DNA from: DAOTVS01 sp034436375
GTDB lineage: Bacteria > Chloroflexota > Anaerolineae > SpSt-313
Reading direction: 5' to 3'
Length of the DNA: 38,857 bases
Assembly: GCA_034436375.1 (NCBI GenBank)
Contig: DAOTVS010000327.1
Span: 1 to 38,857, forward strand
Made by a program: the position numbers and the translations under genes
The notes under the pieces: model-generated
Seen by the model: only the letters and a program-made list of their open reading frames with translations
Databases searched by the model: none
Told to the model about the DNA's origin: nothing
Part shown: positions 17,727 through 26,319 of the stretch, in pieces
Numbering within the stretch: the stretch's first letter is position 1
Layout of the letters: each line of letters starts with the position of its first letter

Positions 17727-18719
17727 TTAGCTGGTGCCGCGCATCATGGGGTCGAGGGCGTCGCGCAGGCCGTCACCGACGAAGGAAAAGGCGAGCATGA
17801 TGATGGCGATACAGACGGCGGGGCCGATCAGCAGCCAGGGCTGGCTGTGCATGGCGTCTTTACCCCAGAGCAGGAGCATGCCCCAGCTCGTCTGGAAGGC
17901 GGCGTGGGGGTCCGACGCCGGGCGGATGCCCAGGCCCAGGAAGCCCAAGACGGCTTCGGCGATGATGGCGTTGGGGATCTGAAAGGCGCCAACGACGATG
18001 AGGGGGGCCAGCGAGTTGGGCAGGATGTGCCGCAGCATGATGCGGACATTGGTGGCGCCGACCACGCGTGCCGCGTCGACAAAGTCGCGTTTCTTGAGCG
18101 AGAGCACCTGCCCGCGCACCAGGCGCGCCACGCCCACCCAGTTGATGATGGAGAGGGCGGCGAAGAGCAGGAAGAGGCCGTTGAGGAGCTCTCCCAGGAA
18201 GGTATCGCGCAGGGCGCTCATAACGATGATGAAGAAGAGCAAGTCGGGAAAGGCATAGAACACATCGGTGATGCGCATGAGAATATTATCGACATTGCCG
18301 CCCACATAACCAGCGATCAGGCCGACCAGGGTGCCGATGGTCAGGATGATGAACATGGGAACGATGCCCACGACCATAGAGGTGCGGGTGCCCCAGATGA
18401 TCTCACTCAGCACGTCGTGCCCCACGCTATCGGTGCCCAGGGGGTACTTCCAGTTGCCGGTTGTGTTCGGGTTGTTGGTCTTGATCCACGCGGCGCTGCG
18501 CAAAGAGTTGCGGGCTTCTGGGATATCCAACGCGGTGTGGGGGGCAATGACCGGTGCGAAAATGGCCACGATGACAAAAAAGCCGATGACGACCAAGCCG
18601 GCAACGGCTGCCTTGTTGCGCAAAAGGCGGCGCCAGGCGTCTTGCCAGAGGCTGACCGGCTTGCGCGTGCGCAATGCCTGGGCGGCCAGGGCGCTATCGG
18701 TGAGTGCACTTTCTGCCAT
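17727..18719 (-). CDS. oppC: Oligopeptide ABC transporter permease OppC/DppC
   Basis: A 330-aa inner-membrane permease. It has an N-terminal TM segment (about 40-60, VAGLVVIGFFVIVAIFAPVI) followed by a periplasmic loop with HPLGTDSxGxDV-type sequence (YPLGTDSVGHDVLSEI), then five further TM segments. The ATPase-coupling EAA loop is at ARVVGATNVRIMLRHILPN. Length is slightly above the usual 300 because of a long N-terminal cytoplasmic tail. The start is ATG, preceded by a G-rich site, 12 bases after the oppB stop. It forms the transmembrane pore with OppB and should use the OppD/OppF ATPases encoded divergently at 24212-26180. Confidence 0.93.
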   Translation of the reverse strand: MAESALTDSALAAQALRTRKPVSLWQDAWRRLLRNKAAVAGLVVIGFFVIVAIFAPVIAPHTALDIPEARNSLRSAAWIKTNNPNTTGNWKYPLGTDSVGHDVLSEIIWGTRTSMVVGIVPMFIILTIGTLVGLIAGYVGGNVDNILMRITDVFYAFPDLLFFIIVMSALRDTFLGELLNGLFLLFAALSIINWVGVARLVRGQVLSLKKRDFVDAARVVGATNVRIMLRHILPNSLAPLIVVGAFQIPNAIIAEAVLGFLGLGIRPASDPHAAFQTSWGMLLLWGKDAMHSQPWLLIGPAVCIAIIMLAFSFVGDGLRDALDPMMRGTS

Positions 18720-18731
18720 TACGTCTTCCCC

Positions 18732-19793
18732 CTATTGCGACGCCCGGATGCGTGGATCCAGGAACCCGTAGACAAAGTCTACGCCCAGGTTGGCCACAGC
18801 GACCAGCAAGGCATAGAAGAGCGTGGTGCCCATGATCATCGAGTAATCACGGCGGGAAATGGATTCCACAAAGAGGCGCCCGATGCCGCCGACGCTGAAA
18901 ATGTTCTCAATGATGAATGAGCCCGTGACCATGGCAGCCAGTGCGGGGCCCAAGACTGTGATCACCGGGATCAGGGCGTTGCGCAGCATGTGCTTGGTCA
19001 CGACCATGTGCTCGGGCAGACCCTTGGCGCGGGCGGTGCGCGTGTAATCCTGTCGCATGACCTCCAGCATCGAGGCGCGCGTAAGGCGGGCCAGGTAGGC
19101 GCCGGTGGGGATGGCCAGGGTGAGCGCCGGCAAGAAGGCAGCGCCCAGGTTCGGCGCGTTGGTTTTTTCCATCCATATAGGGGGGGTGATGACGGGTACG
19201 ATGTTTAACCAACCGGCAAAGATGATGATGAAAAAGATGCCCAGGACAAAGCTGGGAATGCCGTACCCGACAGTGGCAAAGAAGAGGCTGACATAGTCAA
19301 CGATTGTGTTTTGCCGCAGGGCGGCGATGATGCCCAGGGGGATACCGATGAGGCAGGCAATGAGCGCGGCTGCTACGCCAATGAGGGCGGTCGTGCCGAA
19401 GCGGCTGGTCCAGAAGGGGCGGCCCGGGTCAGGCTTGAACAATACGTCCTGCACATCGCGGCCGCGCATGCGGAAAGAGGGGCCCATGTCGCCGTGCAGC
19501 AGGTTCCAGAGATAGTGCTCGAACTGCGCATCGAGCAGAGAGACGGCCGCCTTGGCAGGCCCTTGGCCCTTGGCAAGCGAGTCATCAAAGGCCTTGGTAT
19601 TGATAAAGAGCGGCTTGTCGAGCCCATAGCGCTTGTTCAGGGTCTCCTGGAACTTGGGCTCGGTACTGCGTTTGGTTGGGTCCGTATCCCAGGGTCCTCC
19701 CGGAGTGGCATGCATGATGACAAAGGTCACCAGCGCCACGACGAAGAGGGTCGGGATGATGGCCAACGTCCGGCGGATCAGATAAGTGCTCAT
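18732..19793 (-). CDS. oppB: Oligopeptide ABC transporter permease OppB/DppB
   Basis: A 353-aa permease beginning MSTYLIRRTLAIIPTLFVV, the standard OppB opening, with FVIMHATPGGPWD after TM1. The TM helices continue through the second half, and the EAA coupling loop is at RTARAKGLPEHMVVTKHMLRN. It ends LVDFVYGFLDPRIR-like. Between TM1 and TM2 there is a longer loop (about 35-125) than in E. coli OppB, which accounts for the extra 45 residues. The start is ATG with GAGGGG six bases upstream. It follows oppA across a gap with a strong hairpin, and precedes oppC closely. Confidence 0.93.
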   Translation of the reverse strand: MSTYLIRRTLAIIPTLFVVALVTFVIMHATPGGPWDTDPTKRSTEPKFQETLNKRYGLDKPLFINTKAFDDSLAKGQGPAKAAVSLLDAQFEHYLWNLLHGDMGPSFRMRGRDVQDVLFKPDPGRPFWTSRFGTTALIGVAAALIACLIGIPLGIIAALRQNTIVDYVSLFFATVGYGIPSFVLGIFFIIIFAGWLNIVPVITPPIWMEKTNAPNLGAAFLPALTLAIPTGAYLARLTRASMLEVMRQDYTRTARAKGLPEHMVVTKHMLRNALIPVITVLGPALAAMVTGSFIIENIFSVGGIGRLFVESISRRDYSMIMGTTLFYALLVAVANLGVDFVYGFLDPRIRASQ

Positions 19794-19886
19794 TGGCCCC
19801 TCACAGATTGAGATAAGGTCACAAAAGTAGTTCAGCCCCCGGTGGGGCGCTCACGGGCAAAGCCCGTCAGCCGGTCCTCAAGCAAG

Positions 19887-19922
19887 CGTTGGCTGGCCCC
19901 GGAGAGCCGGGGCCAGCCAACG
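19887..19922 (-). terminator. Strong hairpin between oppA and oppB
   Basis: A perfect 16-bp stem (19887-19902 with 19907-19922; core GTTGGCTGGCCCCGG) has a four-base loop. On the minus strand it is followed by GCTTGCTTGAGG, not a clean U-tract. It may partly terminate transcription or protect the oppA mRNA 3' end, so that binding protein is made in excess of permease. A smaller ACGGGC-AAA-GCCCGT hairpin lies at about 19854-19868. Confidence 0.65.
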
Positions 19923-19937
19923 GTAAAGCAAGCGGTA

Positions 19938-21758
19938 CTATTGGGTTGGGTAGCCGGGGCCGACGGCAGAAAGGTCGATGTCATAGTCGGCCCAGTTGCC
20001 GAACTGGCCAGGGAAGGTCACGTCGCCAGGGTTGTATTCCTCGACCATCCCCTTGACGTACGGCTTGACCAGGTACCAGTTCTCGTTGTAGAAGAGCATG
20101 GCGGCAGGATAGTCGTCGATCATGATCTTCTGGGCCTTCTGGTAGAGCGGGATCGACTTGTCAAAGTCGGTCTCTTGTACTGCAGCATTGTAAGCGTCGT
20201 CGAATTCCTTGCTCGACCAGGAGATGCGGCCCGCATAGAGGTCACCCGTGCGCCACACGAACAGCCAGTCTTGCGGGTGCGGATAGTCGGAAACCCAGCC
20301 CAGCAGGAAGGTCTGCGGCGCGGTCTTGGGATCCTTGGTCAGGGCCGTGAAGACGGTCGGGTCCACCGGATCCAGGGTGATCGGGCAGCCGAAGCACGCG
20401 GCGTACATGCCGGCGATGTACTGCATGCGAGCATGGTTGCGTGGCGTACCGGCGTAGGTCAGCCGGATATCACCCAGCTTCTTGCAGTCGATCTTGGGCT
20501 TGTCGGCCGTGCTGTCGGCAGCGCCAAAGCCAGCGTCGATCAGGACTTGAACGGCCTTCTTGGGATCGTAGGTCTCCTGTACGGCCGTAGGATCCTGCCC
20601 GGGGATTCCTGGCGGGATCCAGGAGTAGTAGGGCTTGGTCACGCCCTGCATAACATCGCGGGAGTAGCCCTCGCGGTCAAAGGCCAGCGAGAAAGCGCGG
20701 CGCACTTCCTTGTTGTTGAAGGGCGGCTTGGCGTTGTTGAACTCGAACATGGTCGTCCAGGCGGCCGGGGCCCTGAAGAACTCCTTGGAGAGGGTCGGGT
20801 CGCCCTGGATGGTGGCCAGGTCCTCGGGGGCGGCGGGGACGATATCCAACTCGCCCTTCTGGTAGGCCTCAAAGGAGACGGCCGAGTCACTGATAAAGTA
20901 AAACTCGACGCGGTCGAGCTTGGGCTTGGGACCCCAGTAGTTCGGGTTGGGAACGAAGCTGATGAGCTTGTTCTCTTCCCACTTGTCGATCTTCCAGGGG
21001 CCGTTACCGTTGTGCAGGGCGGGGTTGGACCACCAGGCATCGGGATCCTGCTGGACAGACTTGGGATCCGTCGGCCAGCCAACCCAGGTATAGGCGATGT
21101 AGGCAAAGTAGCCTGCGGGCTGCTTGAAGGTGAACGTCAGGGTCTGATCGTCGGTGGCCTTGACACCCACCTTGTCGAGAGCGGCCTGGATATCAGCTTC
21201 GCTGGCCGTAGTGGGATCCAGAGACCGGGCTTCGACGGCGCCTACGACATCATCGATAAGGCCGTTGTACTCGCCAGCCGTGCGCGGGTCAACCAGGCGC
21301 TTGTAGGCGTACTCGAAATCCTTGGCCGTGAGTGGGGTGCCATCGGCACGCTTGAGGCCGGCGCGGAGATGGAAGGTCATCGACTTGCCATCCGCTGAGG
21401 TTTCCCACTTTTCTGCGGCGCCCGGGATGAGGTTGTTCTTGGCATCCAGGCGGACGAGGCCCTCATAAATCATCTGGGTGATAGCGATCTCTTGGGCGTA
21501 GGATTCCTTCTGCGGATCGAGGGTATCGGGCCAGGTAGTGACCGCGATGCGGACCACCTTGGGCCCGGTGGCTGCGGGCGCTTCGGTCGCAGCAGGCGCT
21601 TCAGTCGCGGCAGGGGCCTCAGTCGCGGCGGGCGCCTCGGTCGCTGCCGCCTGAGCTGGCGCCTGCGTTGGGGCAGCCGTCGGCGCTGGGGCGGCGCAGC
21701 CGGCGATCATGCCGACCAGCAGCACGATGCTGGTGATGTAGAGCAGGTGCTTTTTCAT
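19938..21758 (-). CDS. oppA: Peptide ABC transporter substrate-binding lipoprotein OppA
   Basis: A 606-aa SBP family 5 protein. The signal peptide ends in MIAGC (acylated Cys21) and is followed by an Ala/Thr/Pro/Glu stalk with near-exact TEAPAA repeats to about residue 64. The ligand-binding module follows: TWPDTLDPQKESYAQE, AEKWETSADGKSMTFHLRAG, NPNYWGPKPKLDRV, FNNKEVRRAFSLAFDREGY, and GWVSDYPHPQDWLFVW near 485. Two cysteines (YAACFGC) sit close together and could form a disulfide; this is not usual for the family. The start is ATG directly after GGAGGAG. It is the first gene of the oppA-oppB-oppC unit. Confidence 0.93.
   Translation of the reverse strand: MKKHLLYITSIVLLVGMIAGCAAPAPTAAPTQAPAQAAATEAPAATEAPAATEAPAATEAPAATGPKVVRIAVTTWPDTLDPQKESYAQEIAITQMIYEGLVRLDAKNNLIPGAAEKWETSADGKSMTFHLRAGLKRADGTPLTAKDFEYAYKRLVDPRTAGEYNGLIDDVVGAVEARSLDPTTASEADIQAALDKVGVKATDDQTLTFTFKQPAGYFAYIAYTWVGWPTDPKSVQQDPDAWWSNPALHNGNGPWKIDKWEENKLISFVPNPNYWGPKPKLDRVEFYFISDSAVSFEAYQKGELDIVPAAPEDLATIQGDPTLSKEFFRAPAAWTTMFEFNNAKPPFNNKEVRRAFSLAFDREGYSRDVMQGVTKPYYSWIPPGIPGQDPTAVQETYDPKKAVQVLIDAGFGAADSTADKPKIDCKKLGDIRLTYAGTPRNHARMQYIAGMYAACFGCPITLDPVDPTVFTALTKDPKTAPQTFLLGWVSDYPHPQDWLFVWRTGDLYAGRISWSSKEFDDAYNAAVQETDFDKSIPLYQKAQKIMIDDYPAAMLFYNENWYLVKPYVKGMVEEYNPGDVTFPGQFGNWADYDIDLSAVGPGYPTQ
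21571..21642 (-). repeat. Four 18-bp tandem repeats in the oppA stalk
   Basis: Four consecutive 18-base units (consensus on plus GCGGCGGGCGCCTCGGTC) encode TEAPAA on the minus strand. Units differ mainly at third codon positions, so the array is not brand new, but being in frame it could change copy number without disrupting oppA. Confidence 0.75.
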
Positions 21759-22286
21759 TCTCTCCTCCGTCAGAAAAGCCGAGCAACGAGTGTACGTACA
21801 CTGGCTGTGACTTCTCTAGGCACCACCTCCTTTGTTGACGGTTTCCCCTGCCGGATGGTATGACCTGAGCGAGTATCGCATTGTGGTCATGCCAGCGCCC
21901 CGGCAATGGCTGAATGGACCGCAGACAGCAGTGGAGCACAAAGGGATGGGAACTGACCCCGTCCAAGGGATAGGGGGGATGTACCGGAGAAAAACACGGG
22001 TGGCGCGGTCCCCATGGGTTGCTGCGGCCTGAGGGCGCTGGACAGCGGCTTGACCTTGTATGAGTAGATCTGCTACGGCTTTCGTAGCGTATGCAACACC
22101 GGTCAGACCCCAGAATCGCCACTCGAGCAATGGCCAGCAGGAGCGCAGGGATTCTCGACATGGTTCTCCACCCGTTGGGTCCGGTATTCGCCCCAGCCGC
22201 CTACGTAGCTCTGACGCCGACGTCGGCGCTTCCGAGGATGGTCGTCGATGAAGGCCCACTGAGCCTGCTCGCTAACTCGACCAACA
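21759..22286 (-). other. About 500-base untranslated leader upstream of oppA
   Basis: If the promoter near 22300 drives oppA, the leader is about 520 bases long. I find no convincing gene in it on either strand: the longest frames lack family similarity and ribosome-binding sites. An orphan AAAGGAGGTGG sequence lies near 21825 (minus) with no start codon at proper spacing. A small hairpin CTACG-AAAG-CGTAG is near 22080. A closer promoter for oppA cannot be excluded. Confidence 0.4.
21789..21802. promoter_or_regulatory. Palindrome, possible operator upstream of oppA
   Basis: AGTGTACGTACACT is a perfect 14-bp palindrome about 30 bases upstream of the oppA start codon. Its size and position suit a dimeric repressor site or an mRNA hairpin near the ribosome-binding site. 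No regulator gene is adjacent. Confidence 0.45.
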
Positions 22287-22321
22287 ATTATACATTCTAA
22301 CCACATCCTGTCGTTTGTCAA
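22287..22321 (-). promoter_or_regulatory. Promoter, minus strand, towards oppA
   Basis: TTGACA (22316-22321) is followed after 16 bases by TAGAAT (22294-22299). A perfect TATAAT lies slightly further at 22287-22292 but is 23 bases from the -35, so it would need another upstream element. Either box would produce a transcript heading to oppA. Confidence 0.6.
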
Positions 22322-22380
22322 ATGCCTTAAGGATGAACACTGTTGATACGGGTTGATACACCATGGGCCAGCAGGCGGTC

Positions 22381-22410
22381 TTGACGGGAAAACCAGAGTT
22401 AACGTATAAT
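22381..22410 (+). promoter_or_regulatory. Promoter of the SBP-oppD-oppF unit
   Basis: TTGACG (22381-22386), an 18-base spacer and a perfect TATAAT (22405-22410). The start is expected near 22417, about 85 bases before the gene at 22503. It diverges from the oppA promoter, with about 60 bases between the two -35 boxes. Confidence 0.72.
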
Positions 22411-22502
22411 AGCCCCTATCCTATCCCGTAGTTCCATGCGCAGGAGCGCACTAGAAGGCCAGGCCGGGCGATGCAGAGGGTTGGAAAAGGGGGAGGAAGC
22501 GC

Positions 22503-24146
22503 ATGAAGGGACGGCGTCGACTGGGGGCCGTTCTGGCAATCCTCCTTCTGGTCCTGTTGGCGCTGATCGGCACGACGTGCGGTGTGGGAGCCTGGCTCTT
22601 TTCCCGGTACAATGGTCGCCTGCCAGGATCAAATGGAACGCCCGAGATCACTGTGCACCACGGGGGCGAGCTGCACCTCTTTGGCCAGCCGCCGGTGACC
22701 CTGGATCCGGCTTTGGTAGAGGACTCGTACTCTGCCGCCTATGTGGTGGAGATATTCAGCGGCCTGGTCACTCTGGATCGCAATCTCAATGTTGTGCCGG
22801 ACCTGGCTGAGCGATGGGATGTCAGCCCCGACGGCCGCACCTACACTTTTTACCTGCGCCCCAATACCACCTTCCAGGATGGCAAGCCTGTCACGGCTGC
22901 CGATTTCAAGTACTCACTCGAGCGTGCCTGCTCACCGGCGCTCGCTTCCCCGGCCGCACGTTCGTACCTGGGCGATATCGTGGGCGCCATCGACATGATC
23001 GAGGGGCGGGCTTCCTCCATCAGCGGTGTGCGTGTACTGGATGATCATCGCCTGAGCATCACCATCGATGCACCCAAGGCCTATTTCCTGGCCAAGCTGA
23101 CCTATTCCACTGCCTTTGTAGTGGATCGGACTAATGTGGAGAGCGGCGCCAATTGGACGGAGCACCCCAATGGCACTGGCCCCTTCCGCCTGAGCCAGCA
23201 TAATGATCAGCAGATCGTGCTCGAGCCCAACACGCACTATTATGGGACAGGTCCAAGCCTCGATCGCGTCACTTTTCTGTTCTCCGGCGGCTCGCCGGTG
23301 GATATGTACGAGAACGGCCAACTCGATATCGCGTATGTGGGGCTGGATGATATCGATCGCGTGCAGGACCCGACCAATATGCTCAGCCATGACCTCACCG
23401 TGGCGCCGCAACTGGATGTGCAGTATCTGGCCATGAACGTCAATGAGCCGCCTTTTGATGACATCAAAGTGCGGCGGGCTTTTGCGGAGGCCATTGACCG
23501 GGAAAAGCTGGCCAAGGTTGTGCTGAAGGATACGGGCGTGGCGGCGACGGGCATTTTACCGCCGGGCATGCCCGGCTATAATACGGCGCTGCAGGGCCTG
23601 CCTTTTGATCCGGAACAGGCCCGCAAGCTGCTGCAGGAATCCAGGTACAAAGATGCGGCTCACCTGCCGCAGGTGGTCCTTGACATTGCAGGCGAATCGG
23701 ACGCGGCGCCGCCCACGATTGAGGCTATCGTGGCGATGTTGCACGATAACCTGGGGGTCAACGTCCGGGTGGAGCAGATGCCCTGGGATCAGTTCCTGAC
23801 CGCTCTCGACCAACGCCAGTTCACTCTGTTCTCCAGCGGTTGGATCGCCGATTACCCAGACCCGCAGGACTTTATAGATATTCTCTTTGACAGTCAAAGC
23901 CACGATAATCAAACGGGCTATCGTAATCCACAGGTGGATCAACTGCTACAGCAGGCACGGGTCGAGCAGAATCGGGATGCCCGCCTTCGCCTCTATCAGC
24001 AGGCGGAAGCGATGATCGTGCAGGATGCGCCCTGGATACCCCTCTGGCATAGCCGTGACTATGTGCTGGTCAAACCGTATGTCAAAGGGGCAGTCTTCAG
24101 CGCTGCTGTGCGCCCCTGGCTGAAGGATGTGTCGGTAGACCGCTAA
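22503..24146 (+). CDS. Peptide-type ABC transporter binding protein
   Basis: A 547-aa SBP family 5 protein. It opens with an Arg-rich N-terminus and one hydrophobic segment (about 8-25). The only early cysteine (IGTTCGVGAW) does not fit a good lipobox, so it may be membrane-anchored rather than acylated. Binding-module marks are PVTLDPALVEDSYSA, AERWDVSPDGRTYTFYLRP, PNTHYYGTGPSLDRV, FDDIKVRRAFAEAIDREKL and SGWIADYPDPQDFIDILF. The ATG follows GGGGGAGG. It is the first gene of the transcript carrying oppD and oppF, and so the best candidate partner for these ATPases besides OppA. Confidence 0.9.
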   Translation: MKGRRRLGAVLAILLLVLLALIGTTCGVGAWLFSRYNGRLPGSNGTPEITVHHGGELHLFGQPPVTLDPALVEDSYSAAYVVEIFSGLVTLDRNLNVVPDLAERWDVSPDGRTYTFYLRPNTTFQDGKPVTAADFKYSLERACSPALASPAARSYLGDIVGAIDMIEGRASSISGVRVLDDHRLSITIDAPKAYFLAKLTYSTAFVVDRTNVESGANWTEHPNGTGPFRLSQHNDQQIVLEPNTHYYGTGPSLDRVTFLFSGGSPVDMYENGQLDIAYVGLDDIDRVQDPTNMLSHDLTVAPQLDVQYLAMNVNEPPFDDIKVRRAFAEAIDREKLAKVVLKDTGVAATGILPPGMPGYNTALQGLPFDPEQARKLLQESRYKDAAHLPQVVLDIAGESDAAPPTIEAIVAMLHDNLGVNVRVEQMPWDQFLTALDQRQFTLFSSGWIADYPDPQDFIDILFDSQSHDNQTGYRNPQVDQLLQQARVEQNRDARLRLYQQAEAMIVQDAPWIPLWHSRDYVLVKPYVKGAVFSAAVRPWLKDVSVDR

Positions 24147-24155
24147 GATGTGTCG

Positions 24156-24186
24156 GGTCTGGCAGGTTTACAGATCCTGCCAGACC
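24156..24186 (+). terminator. Hairpin between binding protein and oppD
   Basis: A perfect 11-bp stem (GGTCTGGCAGG / CCTGCCAGACC) with a nine-base loop lies 10 bases after the stop codon. It has no U-tract. It is more likely a partial terminator or mRNA stabiliser than a full stop, similar to the hairpin after oppA. Confidence 0.6.
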
Positions 24187-24211
24187 TATCCAATGGGACT
24201 CGGAGGTTTGC

Positions 24212-25195
24212 ATGGCTGCATTGTTGCAGGTGAAGGGGCTCAAGACGCAGTTCTTCACCCAGGATGGGGTGGTGCATGCCGTCAACGGCATCAGCTATGA
24301 TGTGGATGAGGGCGAAACCCTGGGTATTGTGGGGGAGAGTGGCTCCGGCAAAAGCGTGGGGGTGCTCTCGATCATGCGTTTGATACCCCAGCCGCCGGGG
24401 CGTATTGTGGCAGGCCAGGTTCTGTTTGGGGGCCGCGACTTGCTCCAGGTCGATCAGACGGAGATGCGCCAGGTGCGCGGAAACAAGATCGCGATGATCT
24501 TCCAGGACCCGATGACGTCACTGAATCCGGTGCTGACCATCAGTGATCAGGTTGCAGAGGCGCTCAAGCTGCATCTGGGCATGGATAATGCGCAGGCGCG
24601 CAAGCGCACGATTGAGCTTCTGGAGATGGTGAACATTCCCCGGGCTGCCGAGCGCATCAACGACTATCCCCATCAGTTCTCAGGCGGCATGCGCCAGCGT
24701 GTGATGATTGCTATGGCGCTATCCTGCAACCCACAGCTCTTGATCGCCGATGAGCCGACGACGGCCCTGGATGTAACGATCCAGGCACAGATCACCGATA
24801 TCGTCAAGCGGCTTCGACAGGAGCTGGGCATGGCGGTGATCTGGATCACGCATGACCTCGGTGTGGTCGCCGGCCTGGCGGATCGGGTGATGGTCATGTA
24901 TGCGGGCTATATCATGGAATCCGCAGAGGTCAAAGACCTCTATAGCAACCCGCGGCACCCCTATACACTGGGGCTGCTCCACTCGATCCCCCGCCTGGAC
25001 GCGGCGCGCAAGAGCCGCCTGAATCCCATCGAGGGCACGCCACCCGACCTGGTGGCGCCGCCTCCGGGCTGCCCCTTCGCGCCTCGCTGCTCTTACAAGA
25101 TCGATCGCTGTGAGGTTGAGAATCCTGCACTGGAGATGGTCGCCCACCGGCACCAGGTAGCTTGCTGGGTGGATGTGACGGCCGGGAGGGAATGA
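24212..25195 (+). CDS. oppD: Oligopeptide ABC transporter ATPase OppD/DppD
   Basis: A 327-aa cytoplasmic ATPase. Walker A is GESGSGKS (about residue 46), Q-loop IFQDPMTSLNP, ABC signature FSGGMRQR, Walker B LLIADEPTTALD, and switch histidine in ITHDLGVV. The C-terminal oligopeptide-transporter extension has cysteines in GCPFAPRC and DRCEVENP; this is the [4Fe-4S]-like cysteine cluster typical of OppD/DppD. The start is ATG with GGAGG five bases upstream. oppF follows after four bases. It supplies energy to the OppB/OppC pore. Confidence 0.95.
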   Translation: MAALLQVKGLKTQFFTQDGVVHAVNGISYDVDEGETLGIVGESGSGKSVGVLSIMRLIPQPPGRIVAGQVLFGGRDLLQVDQTEMRQVRGNKIAMIFQDPMTSLNPVLTISDQVAEALKLHLGMDNAQARKRTIELLEMVNIPRAAERINDYPHQFSGGMRQRVMIAMALSCNPQLLIADEPTTALDVTIQAQITDIVKRLRQELGMAVIWITHDLGVVAGLADRVMVMYAGYIMESAEVKDLYSNPRHPYTLGLLHSIPRLDAARKSRLNPIEGTPPDLVAPPPGCPFAPRCSYKIDRCEVENPALEMVAHRHQVACWVDVTAGRE

Positions 25196-25199
25196 CAAA

Positions 25200-26180
25200 A
25201 TGCCAGCAGAGAAAATGCTGCTTGAGGTCCAGGGGCTGCGCATGTGGTTTCCGATCACCAAAGGGGCCATTGTCCAGCGCAAGGTGGGCGACATCAAAGC
25301 CGTCGATGGGCTCAATTTTGGGGTGCGCAGGGGTGAGACGCTGGGCCTGGTGGGTGAATCGGGATGCGGCAAGTCAACGACGGGGCGCGCTATTCTGCAG
25401 CTCTACCAGCCGACAGCCGGCCATGTGATTTTCGACGGGCAGGATCTGACCACACTCAAGGGCGAGGCATTGCGGCAGATGCGACGGCGTATGCAGATGA
25501 TCTTCCAGGATCCCTATGCCAGCCTGAACCCCCGCATGACAGTGGGCAATATTGTCGGCGAGCCGCTCGAAGTGCACAAGATTTGCAATGCCAAGGAGCG
25601 GCGTGAGCGTGTGCAAGAGCTATTAGCTCTGGTGGGGTTGAACCCCTATTTCGCCAACCGCTATCCCCACGAGTTTTCCGGTGGGCAGCGGCAGCGCATC
25701 GGCATCGCGCGTGCCCTGGCGGTGCACCCAGACCTGATCGTCTGCGATGAGCCGATCTCCGCCCTCGATGTCTCCATTCAGGCGCAGATTATCAATTTGC
25801 TGGAAGAGCTGCAGAGCAAGCTGGGCCTGACTTATCTCTTTATCGCGCATGATCTTTCCGTGGTGCGGCACATTTCGGACCGTGTGGCCGTGATGTACCT
25901 GGGAAAGATCGCCGAGCTGACCTCGCGCGATGAGCTGTATGATAACCCCCTCCATCCCTATACCAAGGCGTTGCTCTCTGCTGTACCCATTCCTGACCCG
26001 GTTGTGGAGGAAAGGCGGCGGCGCATCATCCTGGAGGGTGACGTGCCCAGCCCGGCAAACCCTCCCTCGGGCTGCCGTTTCCGTACCCGCTGCCCGGTGG
26101 CTATGGAGAAATGCGCCGAGGTTGAGCCCGAGTGGAAGGATGTGGGGAAGGAGCACTGGGTCGCCTGCCATCGCGCCTAG
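25200..26180 (+). CDS. oppF: Oligopeptide ABC transporter ATPase OppF/DppF
   Basis: A 326-aa ATPase with the OppF-type start (MWFPITKGAIVQRKVGDIKAVDG split here as LRMWFPITKG and KAVDGLNF). Walker A GESGCGKSTTGR, Q-loop IFQDPYASLNPRM, signature FSGGQRQRIGIARAL, Walker B LIVCDEPISALD and switch HDLSVVRHI follow. The C-terminal cysteines are in GCRFRTRCP and EKCAEVEP. The ATG follows GGGAGGG; oppD ends four bases earlier. It forms a heterodimer with OppD. It is the last gene of the plus-strand transporter unit. Confidence 0.95.
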   Translation: MPAEKMLLEVQGLRMWFPITKGAIVQRKVGDIKAVDGLNFGVRRGETLGLVGESGCGKSTTGRAILQLYQPTAGHVIFDGQDLTTLKGEALRQMRRRMQMIFQDPYASLNPRMTVGNIVGEPLEVHKICNAKERRERVQELLALVGLNPYFANRYPHEFSGGQRQRIGIARALAVHPDLIVCDEPISALDVSIQAQIINLLEELQSKLGLTYLFIAHDLSVVRHISDRVAVMYLGKIAELTSRDELYDNPLHPYTKALLSAVPIPDPVVEERRRRIILEGDVPSPANPPSGCRFRTRCPVAMEKCAEVEPEWKDVGKEHWVACHRA

Positions 26181-26206
26181 AGGCAGCCACGCGCCATCCT
26201 GAACAA

Positions 26207-26262
26207 CGAAGGGCCTCGTTCCCGTGCAGGCGGATGTGTCTGTACGGGAACGGGACCCTTCG
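26207..26262. repeat. Long hairpin between oppF and the convergent sigma unit
   Basis: Arms of 19 bases (26207-26225 and 26244-26262; CGAAGGG..CGTTCCCGT) are complementary except at two positions, with an 18-base loop. The flanks (CATCCTGAACAACGAAGG and CTTCGCGGTGCTCAAGACGAC) look like halves of a dispersed repeat. It sits between convergent genes and may end both transcripts, though no U-tract is visible. The remaining sequence to 26319 holds no gene. Confidence 0.6.
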
Positions 26263-26319
26263 CGGTGCTCAAGACGACAAGGGCAAACAGGTCGCTCAGG
26301 ACGATATGGTGCAGCCTGC

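Noticed and set aside
17577..18920. 447-codon plus-strand open frame over oppC and the palindrome
   Set aside because: Asp/Gly/His/Gln-rich antisense shadow of a membrane protein gene.
21816..22259. 147-codon minus-strand frame in the oppA leader
   Set aside because: No ribosome-binding site, mixed composition, several overlapping frames of similar quality; no recognisable domain.
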